DNA from: Treponema_C sp050937815
Lineage (GTDB): Bacteria; Spirochaetota; Spirochaetia; Treponematales; Treponemataceae
Direction of reading: 5' to 3'
Length of the DNA: 64,000 nt
Assembly: GCF_050937815.1 (NCBI RefSeq)
Contig: NZ_JACDIJ010000002.1
Location: forward strand, 62,001 to 126,000
Part shown: positions 27,004 through 32,919 of the stretch, piece by piece
Layout of the letters: the number at the start of each line of letters is the position of its first letter
How positions within the stretch are numbered: position 1 is the first letter of the stretch
Notes under the pieces: model-generated
The model's input: the letters and a program-made list of their open reading frames with translations, nothing else
Database searches by the model: none
What the model was told of the DNA's origin: nothing
Position numbers and translations under genes: made by a program

Positions 27004-28485
27004 ATGAGTTTTTTTATTGGAATCGACTGCGGAACACAAGGGACAAAAGTGATTATCTATGATGCGGTAAAACGACAAATTGTAAGTAGTGGCAGTGCGC
27101 GACATAAATTGATTTCACAAAATGACGGCTTGAGAGAGCAAGAGCCACGATGGTGGATAATAGCATTAGATATAGCAATGAAAAAAGCGTTGGCATCATT
27201 TTATGAAAATAAAAAACTAATATCTGCTATAGGTGTTTCTGGACAACAACACGGCCTAGTTGTTTTAGATAAAGAAAGAACAGTGTTATATAATGCCAAG
27301 TTATGGAATGATACATCAACGGCTCTAGAAAATGATATTTTAGTAGAACAAGCAGGTGGAATTTCGGGTGTTATAAAAAAAATAGGCACAGCAATACCCG
27401 TCGGTTATACAGCGTCTAAATTGATTTGGTTAAAGCGATACAAACCTCAAATTTTTTCACAAATTGCTTATGTGATGAATCCGAAGGACTTTATCAATTT
27501 TTACCTTACTGGTGTCATTTGTACTGATTTTGGGAGTGCTTCAGGAACAGGATTTTTTAATGTTTTAAAGAAAGAATGGAGTCAACAGATGCTTGATGTT
27601 ATTGATCCTTCTGGTGTTCTAACAGCGGCTTTGCCAACTCTTTTTTCAGAAGATGCTCCTATTGGTTACATACGTCCTGAAATTGCTAAGAAATATGGTC
27701 TTTCGAAAACATGTAAAGTATCAATCGGTAGTGGCGACAATATGGCGGCGGCCATAGGAACCGGATGCATCAAAAATGGCGTAGGAACAATAACTTTAGG
27801 AACCTCTGGTGTTTTAAGTATTTTTACAGATAAAACGCCTGTTAGGTATCCCTCTATTGTTCAGATACAAAATTTGCTTTCAAAATCATGGATACCAACT
27901 ATTTGTACTATGAATGCAACTTCTACAACGACATGTGTCCAGTCTTTGTTTGGTCTTGATATAGAAACGTTTGATAGAAAATTAAAAAAAACTACACCTG
28001 GTGCGAATGGTGTTTCTATCTTTCCTTTTTTTAATGGCGAAAGAATGCCCCCGCTACCGTGTGCGAAAGGGATCATCGCTGGTCTTGCGTGTTCTAATTT
28101 TACTCAGGATAATATTATAAGAGCAAGTGCTGAAGCTGTGGCTTTTTGTTTAAAATGGGGATATAGCCTTTTAAAAAAGAAAGGAATTAATTTATATCAA
28201 ATGAGCATAGTTGGAGGCGGAAGCAATAGTATGCCGTGGCAACAAATTATTTCGGATGTTTTTAATGTTGAGCTTGTTTCTCCAGCAAACAAAGAAGCAG
28301 GGGCGCTAGGAGCAGCAATCCTCGCAATGAATATTTGTAAAGAAGAAGAACTCTCTACCCTTTGTGATATACATATCAGGTTTACAAAACAGAAGATAAA
28401 ACCAAAAAAGGAACATGTTTTTTTATATGAAGATATTTACAATGACTATATAGAGTCTCGAAATTTTTTTTACAAACTAAAGTGA
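27004..28485 (+). CDS. FGGY family carbohydrate kinase (xylulokinase-like), first of a tandem pair
   Basis: This 493-residue kinase has the N-terminal phosphate-binding loop GIDCGTQGTKV, the region GVSGQQHGLVVLD characteristic of xylulokinases, and the C-terminal VGGGSNSMPWQQIISDV and GALGAAILA motifs of the FGGY fold. It should phosphorylate a ketopentose such as D-xylulose with ATP. ATG 27004 is preferred; a GTG two codons upstream is part of the ribosome site AGAAGGTG. It is followed with overlap by a second kinase that is clearly related but not close, so the two likely have different substrates. Confidence 0.88.
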   Translation: MSFFIGIDCGTQGTKVIIYDAVKRQIVSSGSARHKLISQNDGLREQEPRWWIIALDIAMKKALASFYENKKLISAIGVSGQQHGLVVLDKERTVLYNAKLWNDTSTALENDILVEQAGGISGVIKKIGTAIPVGYTASKLIWLKRYKPQIFSQIAYVMNPKDFINFYLTGVICTDFGSASGTGFFNVLKKEWSQQMLDVIDPSGVLTAALPTLFSEDAPIGYIRPEIAKKYGLSKTCKVSIGSGDNMAAAIGTGCIKNGVGTITLGTSGVLSIFTDKTPVRYPSIVQIQNLLSKSWIPTICTMNATSTTTCVQSLFGLDIETFDRKLKKTTPGANGVSIFPFFNGERMPPLPCAKGIIAGLACSNFTQDNIIRASAEAVAFCLKWGYSLLKKKGINLYQMSIVGGGSNSMPWQQIISDVFNVELVSPANKEAGALGAAILAMNICKEEELSTLCDIHIRFTKQKIKPKKEHVFLYEDIYNDYIESRNFFYKLK

Positions 28486-28490
28486 ATGAA

Positions 28491-29975
28491 ATGAACTACT
28501 TGCTTGGTATTGATTTGGGAACATCCAGTGTAAAAGTTGTAATTATAGATGCTCAAGGAAATATAAAGGGGCATGGGCAGTGTGAGTATATCATAGAGTA
28601 TCCTCGCATAAATTTTGCTGAACAAAATCCAGAGGTATGGTGGACATCTTCTTGTAAAGCAATATATAATGCTTTACAAGATTCAAAATTACAACCTGCA
28701 CAAATTAATGGAATCGGGTTGTCTGGACAAATGCATGGCTTGGTTTGTGTTGATGAAAAAGGAGCTGTTTTACGAAATGCAATTATTTGGTGTGATAGAC
28801 GCAGTAGAGAAGAGGTATCGTACATACATTCTCTTTTTTCTCCTATTCAGCTTGGGAAGTTAGTTGCGAATCCTCTTTTACCGGGTTTCTTTGTTGCTTC
28901 GCTATTATGGATACAGCGGAAAGAACCTCATGTATATAAACGAATATATAAGATTCTATTGCCCAAAGATTTTATCCGGTTTAAACTAACAGGAAAAATG
29001 GAAACTGATATAACAGATGCTGCATCAACACTTATTTTTGATGTAAAGAATTCAAAATGGTCCGAAGAACTTATAACAACGCTGAGGCTGGATGAAAAAA
29101 TTTTTCCATCATTTGGGAAATCGTTTGCGGTTGCGGGAGAGTTGACGACTCTCGCAGCAAAAGAAACAAATCTTATCAAGGGAACGCCTGTTGTTTTTGG
29201 TGGAGCAGATCAACCTGTACAAGCTCTTGGAAATGGAATAGTTGATGTTGATACAGGAACTTTGACAATAGGAAGTGGAGGACAATTCTTTTTTCAGCTT
29301 AACAAGTTTTGGTACGATAGCGAATTAAAAACACACACTTTTAATAATATTCTTCCTAATTCTTGGTATCTTATGGGGGCTGTGCCTAATTGTGGAACGG
29401 CCCTTCGTTGGTGTGTAAAAGATTTGTTTGGTTTGACGTCTTATTCGGAGAGTGATATGTTTGCTGCTTCCGTTTTACCTGGGTGTGATAAATTGTTTTT
29501 TTTACCTTATCTTCTAGGAGATAGATGTCCTCGATTAATGGCAAACTCTTGTGGTGTTTTTTGGGGGTTGAAGGCAAAACATACCCGTTCTCATCTTATT
29601 CGTGCGGTAATGGAGGGGATAAGCTTTTCTCTAAAAGATGTCTTTGTTTATTTGAATCAAAAAAAGGAACTTCCCAAAAAAATTATTATAACAGGAGGCG
29701 GTGCTCAAAGTGAATTTTGGGTGCAGATGATAGTTGATATTTTGGGTATACCAATGAAACGTTCTTTAATGCGTGAGCAAGCAGGCATTGGCGCAGCAAT
29801 TCTTGCAGGTTTGGGTATCCAAAGCTTTTACTCTTTGTCCGATGCTGTATCAAAATTTGTAAAGCTTGAAGAGAAATTTTTTTACCCAGATGAAGAAAAT
29901 AGAGAAGCATACTTTGCTATCTACCAAAATTTTACAAAGCTGGTTGATAGATTAAAGCTAAATTTTGATTTTTAG
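28491..29975 (+). CDS. FGGY family carbohydrate kinase (xylulokinase-like), second of the pair
   Basis: This 494-residue kinase starts NYLLGIDLGTSSVKVVIID, with GLSGQMHGLVCVD, which matches xylulokinase more closely than the first copy, and a C-terminal TGGGAQSEFWVQMIVDILG. The probable reaction is D-xylulose to D-xylulose 5-phosphate, feeding the pentose phosphate pathway. A GTG at 28482 overlapping the previous stop codon is an alternative start (three more residues); neither start has a strong ribosome site, pointing to translational coupling. It is the last gene of the AT-rich island. Confidence 0.88.
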   Translation: MNYLLGIDLGTSSVKVVIIDAQGNIKGHGQCEYIIEYPRINFAEQNPEVWWTSSCKAIYNALQDSKLQPAQINGIGLSGQMHGLVCVDEKGAVLRNAIIWCDRRSREEVSYIHSLFSPIQLGKLVANPLLPGFFVASLLWIQRKEPHVYKRIYKILLPKDFIRFKLTGKMETDITDAASTLIFDVKNSKWSEELITTLRLDEKIFPSFGKSFAVAGELTTLAAKETNLIKGTPVVFGGADQPVQALGNGIVDVDTGTLTIGSGGQFFFQLNKFWYDSELKTHTFNNILPNSWYLMGAVPNCGTALRWCVKDLFGLTSYSESDMFAASVLPGCDKLFFLPYLLGDRCPRLMANSCGVFWGLKAKHTRSHLIRAVMEGISFSLKDVFVYLNQKKELPKKIIITGGGAQSEFWVQMIVDILGIPMKRSLMREQAGIGAAILAGLGIQSFYSLSDAVSKFVKLEEKFFYPDEENREAYFAIYQNFTKLVDRLKLNFDF

Positions 29976-30151
29976 TGGAGAAAAGCTTTATCCTGCCCTA
30001 CATATACAATTTTGTCTATAAATGCATCTTGATTTTTTATATTACAAGCGCTGCTCAGAAACACTCTTTTGCACGCATGTTTTTCCGAAAGGCGCTTTAA
30101 TGATGCCGAGATACAACAACCCTTGCAGAAAGATGCGAATTGCTTTAAAAT

Positions 30152-30208
30152 GAAAAAAGGGCCGCCAAAGGAGGAGGAAAAGCGACCCTTTTTATGATTG
30201 TTGCTGCT
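30152..30208 (-). ncRNA. candidate small RNA with anti-Shine-Dalgarno-like loop
   Basis: A strong promoter (30215-30243, minus) predicts a start near 30208. About 15 bases later comes a hairpin: AAAAAGGGTCGC, a 16-base loop TTTTCCTCCTCCTTTG, then GCGGCCCTTTTTT and the end of a T-run. As minus-strand RNA the only imperfect pair is a U-G wobble; as plus-strand RNA it would be a C-A mismatch, which favours the minus strand as the functional RNA. The loop contains CCUCCUUU, identical to the anti-Shine-Dalgarno tail of 16S rRNA, so it could pair with ribosome sites of mRNAs. The product would be about 57 nucleotides. An ordinary two-way terminator with a chance promoter is the main alternative. 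Confidence 0.5.
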
Positions 30209-30214
30209 GAATAA

Positions 30215-30243
30215 AATATACAAAACAATAAAAAAAATGTCAA
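30215..30243 (-). promoter_or_regulatory. near-consensus promoter reading into the candidate small RNA
   Basis: On the minus strand TTGACA (30243-30238), 17 bases, TATATT (30220-30215). It points away from mtnN toward a region with no gene, so it needs some non-coding product or is fortuitous in AT-rich sequence. Confidence 0.65.
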
Positions 30244-30310
30244 TACTTTTTTGCATTTATTGCTGTTTTTTGTCTTTTTTTGCGCAAAAAGAGAAATGAG
30301 AGGGTTTGGA

Positions 30311-31003
30311 ATGAAAATCGGTGTTATCGGCGCAATGGCTGTCGAAGTTGAGTATCTAAAAGAAATTCTTACGGAAGCTAAAACCGTACAAAAAAACGGC
30401 CTTTTTTTTTATGAAGGTTTAATAAACGGAAAAAAAGCGGTTATCGTTCAAAGCGGTGTCGGAAAAGTGAATGCCGCTATGTGCGCCGCTTTATTGATAC
30501 ATTGTTTTTCAGTGACGCATGTTATCAATACGGGGGTTGCCGGCGGTATAAAAGACGGGTTGCATGTTTTTGATGTTGTTGTTTCTTCAGATGCCGTTCA
30601 CCACGATGTCGATGCGACAGGGTTCGGATATAAACCCTGTGAAGTTCCGGGGGTAAATACAATTGCTTTTAAAGCGGATCCTTTTTTAATCGAGTGCACA
30701 AAAAACGCCTGGAATAAGTACTCGGAAAAACCGGCGGTACGCTTGGTTGAAGGCCGGGTTGCTTCCGGGGATGTATTTGTCAATACGGCCGGCCGCCGGG
30801 AAGACATACGGTCTTTGTGTAATCCCGCTTGTGTTGAAATGGAAGGCGCGGCCGTTGCCCAAGTATGTTATCTTTGTTCCGTTCCTTTTGTAATTATCCG
30901 CAGTATTTCGGATATGGCTGAAAACACCGATGAAGTTTATGAAGAAAAAAAAGCCGCTAAAATAAGTGCCGTTTTGGTTGCCAATATGTTCGGCTTATTG
31001 TAA
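30311..31003 (+). CDS. mtnN: 5'-methylthioadenosine/S-adenosylhomocysteine nucleosidase
   Basis: This 230-residue enzyme (Pfs) splits adenine from methylthioadenosine and S-adenosylhomocysteine, relieving product inhibition of methylations and feeding methionine salvage and, with LuxS where present, AI-2. Family motifs are clear: GVIGAMAVEVEYL with the catalytic Glu, SGVGKVNAA, NTGVAGGI, VEMEGAAVAQVC and the catalytic Asp in IRSISDMA. ATG 30311 begins at the family's usual position (MKIGVIGAM). A Met 15 bases upstream is also possible. It is first in an apparent mtnN/PII-like/birA operon. Confidence 0.93.
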   Translation: MKIGVIGAMAVEVEYLKEILTEAKTVQKNGLFFYEGLINGKKAVIVQSGVGKVNAAMCAALLIHCFSVTHVINTGVAGGIKDGLHVFDVVVSSDAVHHDVDATGFGYKPCEVPGVNTIAFKADPFLIECTKNAWNKYSEKPAVRLVEGRVASGDVFVNTAGRREDIRSLCNPACVEMEGAAVAQVCYLCSVPFVIIRSISDMAENTDEVYEEKKAAKISAVLVANMFGLL

Positions 31004-31021
31004 AATATAAGCGGATAAATT

Positions 31022-31636
31022 ATGGAAAAACTTGCAGTTGTAATTATCCCTGAACACTATGCGGACAATTTTATTGCGGCGGCCGGGACATTTCATACCG
31101 GACAGTTCTTTGTTCTTTCAGGCAAAGGAACGGCAAGCCTTTTATTATTGCAGCGATTGGGCTTGGGAACGACTAAAAAGGCGGTGATTGCTTTTTTTTC
31201 TTCGCAGGCAACACTTTCTCTTATCCTTAATACATGGGAAAAAGAAGTAAGCCGGTATAAAGATTGTACCGGAATACTGTTTACCGTTTTAACGGAGAAC
31301 CTTAGTATGGCAAAAAAAAGTAAACATACTCTTATTTGTGCTATTGTCAATTCCGGCTGCGGAGAACTTCTTATGCAAGCAGCCCGCAAAGCCGGCGCAC
31401 CCGGCGGAACGATAATAGACGGAAGGGGGACGGGAACCGAAGCGGATATGAATTTTTTCGGTATACAAATTGTTCCCGAAAAAGAAGTTGTTTTAATCAT
31501 TTCCGAAACGGCTGCAGCGGGCCTAATCGAAGCTGAAATAAAAAAGCTTTCTTGTTTTGAAAAGCCGGGGTCGGGAATTTTATGTACGCTGCCGGTTGAT
31601 TCTTGTACACATTTAGGCGCCCCCTTACATGGCTGA
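31022..31636 (+). CDS. PII-like signalling domain protein (two-lobed)
   Basis: This 204-residue protein looks like two ferredoxin-like halves. The second half (about 100-204) has clear PII-like text: ICAIVNSGCGELLMQAARKAG, APGGTIIDGRGTG, FFGIQIVPEKEVVLII and GSGILCTLPVDSCTHLG. The first half is more divergent but has a similar hydrophobic pattern (VVIIPEHYADNFIAAA). In other bacteria such proteins often accompany DUF1538 membrane proteins and may report nucleotide or energy state; no DUF1538 gene is seen here. It overlaps birA by 8 bases. The ligand and partner are unknown. Confidence 0.75.
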   Translation: MEKLAVVIIPEHYADNFIAAAGTFHTGQFFVLSGKGTASLLLLQRLGLGTTKKAVIAFFSSQATLSLILNTWEKEVSRYKDCTGILFTVLTENLSMAKKSKHTLICAIVNSGCGELLMQAARKAGAPGGTIIDGRGTGTEADMNFFGIQIVPEKEVVLIISETAAAGLIEAEIKKLSCFEKPGSGILCTLPVDSCTHLGAPLHG

Positions 31637-32501
31637 TGTTTTAAGCGCTCAAAAAATAGAAACCTTGTTATCCGAGTCGGCTTCGGCATGCAGGGGAAAA
31701 ATTGAAGTGTTTCAAACGATAGATTCTACAAGTACGGAAGCGAAACGGCGGCTGCAGGGATGCGATTCGGAAAACTCCGACATAAAAAATCTTCACGGAC
31801 AGGTATTGTTTGCAGAGCGGCAAACTGCCGGCCGCGGCCGCTTGGGGCGCTCTTTTTTTTCACCTGCGCAAAGCGGTATATACGTAAGTATCATATATAT
31901 GCCTGAATTTTATTTGAAATCGGAGCCGGCCGATATACTTGGACGGCAGGGAAGCCCCCTTGAGAACCTGTCGTTGATAACGTCGTTTGCGGCAGTTGCC
32001 GTGTGCCGAACGCTTGAAAGCTTCGACATAGAAGCAAAAATAAAATGGGTAAACGACATCTTTGTAAACGAAAAAAAAGTATGCGGTATTTTAACGGAAG
32101 GTGTTTTTTCTTCCGGTCAAGAGTGTAAAGCGTTGATTATCGGTATCGGGATAAATGTATATGAAAGCGAAGCCGGTTTTCCCGAAGAACTGAAGCATAT
32201 TGCCGGAGCCATAAGTATTGACGGTAAAAAAGAGATACAATCTCTGGACAGAAACGTTTTAGCGGCGCGCCTTATTTCAAACGTTTTTGAAATTTGTTCG
32301 GGAAAACGTTGTTCTTCTGAGGTTATGAACGAATATCGTCAGCGCTCTTTTATAATCGGAAAAAAAGTTTTTGTCATGTCGGCACAAGAAACATATGAGG
32401 CCGAAGTTCTTGAAATTACGGATAACGCGCATTTAATCGTGAAAAATTCTTCCGGAGAACAACGGGAATTGCTCTCCGGCGAAATCAGTTTACGTCTGTA
32501 A
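31629..32501 (+). CDS. birA: biotin-[acetyl-CoA-carboxylase] ligase
   Basis: This 290-residue enzyme makes biotinyl-AMP and transfers biotin to a carrier lysine. The biotin/ATP loop GRGRLGRSFF is complete, FQTIDSTSTEAKRR matches the N-terminal Ser-Thr-Asn region, and KWVNDIFVNEKKVCGILTE (in part) carries the catalytic Lys. No N-terminal DNA-binding domain is present, so it is a class I, non-repressor ligase. A C-terminal SH3-like domain (VFVMSAQETYEAEVLEI) is present. Its start lies inside the PII-like gene. A long dyad follows the stop. Confidence 0.92.
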   Translation: MADVLSAQKIETLLSESASACRGKIEVFQTIDSTSTEAKRRLQGCDSENSDIKNLHGQVLFAERQTAGRGRLGRSFFSPAQSGIYVSIIYMPEFYLKSEPADILGRQGSPLENLSLITSFAAVAVCRTLESFDIEAKIKWVNDIFVNEKKVCGILTEGVFSSGQECKALIIGIGINVYESEAGFPEELKHIAGAISIDGKKEIQSLDRNVLAARLISNVFEICSGKRCSSEVMNEYRQRSFIIGKKVFVMSAQETYEAEVLEITDNAHLIVKNSSGEQRELLSGEISLRL

Positions 32502-32507
32502 ACGCAG

Positions 32508-32544
32508 CCGCAGTGTTTTTGGAATGAGTGCAAAAACACTGCGG
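32508..32544. terminator. long inverted repeat between convergent birA and hypA
   Basis: The 14-base arms CCGCAGTGTTTTTG (32508-32521) and its exact complement (32531-32544) enclose a 9-base loop. It starts 7 bases after the birA stop and lies beyond the hypA stop on the other strand. No T-run follows on the plus strand; as a perfect stem between convergent genes it may still serve as a two-way end point for transcripts. Confidence 0.6.
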
Positions 32545-32570
32545 CGTTTGCGGCAAAGAGCGGAGGCTTT

Positions 32571-32912
32571 TTAACAGGCGAGAATTTCTTTAATAATAAA
32601 TTCCCTGCCGCTTAAAGCATCCAAGTGTTCGCCCTTGCATTTGGGACATTTTAAATTATGTTTTAAACCGTTAAACACTTCGCTGCAATCCTTGCATTTA
32701 ACTTCCCCCGGAATTACTTCCATTTCAAGCTTTGTGCCCTCAAAAGGGGTTTTATATACGGCGGCAGGGAAGCATTCTTCAAGATATGCCGGAACAATAC
32801 CGCTCAGTTCTCCGACTTGCAAAACGATTTTTTCTATTTTGCTGACCTTTTCCTGTTCGACTATCTTTTGCACGGTTTTTAAAACTTCACATACAACACC
32901 GAGTTCATGCAT
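32571..32912 (-). CDS. hypA: hydrogenase nickel metallochaperone HypA
   Basis: This 113-residue protein begins MHELGV, with the MHE nickel-binding N-terminus, and carries a zinc site made of CKDC and CPKC pairs (KCKDCSEVF and LKCPKCKGE). HypA delivers nickel to [NiFe]-hydrogenase maturation and sometimes to urease. No hydrogenase or other hyp gene is visible in this window. The gene lies 7 bases after the stop of a large Fe-S flavoprotein gene on the same strand, so the two are co-transcribed. This suggests either a relocated hyp gene or a nickel or zinc role connected with that enzyme. Confidence 0.9.
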   Translation of the reverse strand: MHELGVVCEVLKTVQKIVEQEKVSKIEKIVLQVGELSGIVPAYLEECFPAAVYKTPFEGTKLEMEVIPGEVKCKDCSEVFNGLKHNLKCPKCKGEHLDALSGREFIIKEILAC

Positions 32913-32919
32913 AAAAACC

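Larger units (their letters stand above)
29976..30310. other. 335-base intergenic region without a protein gene
   Basis: This gap separates the sugar operon from mtnN. Its only open frame of note (minus strand, 29972-30256) has no start signal, a skewed composition and no motif. What it does hold is a minus-strand promoter at 30215-30243 and a terminator-like hairpin at 30153-30193, listed separately. On the plus strand the same hairpin probably ends the sugar operon transcript. Confidence 0.6.

Noticed and set aside
29972..30256. A 94-codon minus-strand open frame between the second kinase gene and mtnN
   Set aside because: No ribosome site or family motif, odd composition, and it runs through the hairpin and promoter of the small RNA candidate. 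I treat it as chance.
31093..31689. A 198-codon antisense frame across the PII-like gene
   Set aside because: The PII-like frame has a proper start, coupling to birA and family motifs; the antisense frame has none.
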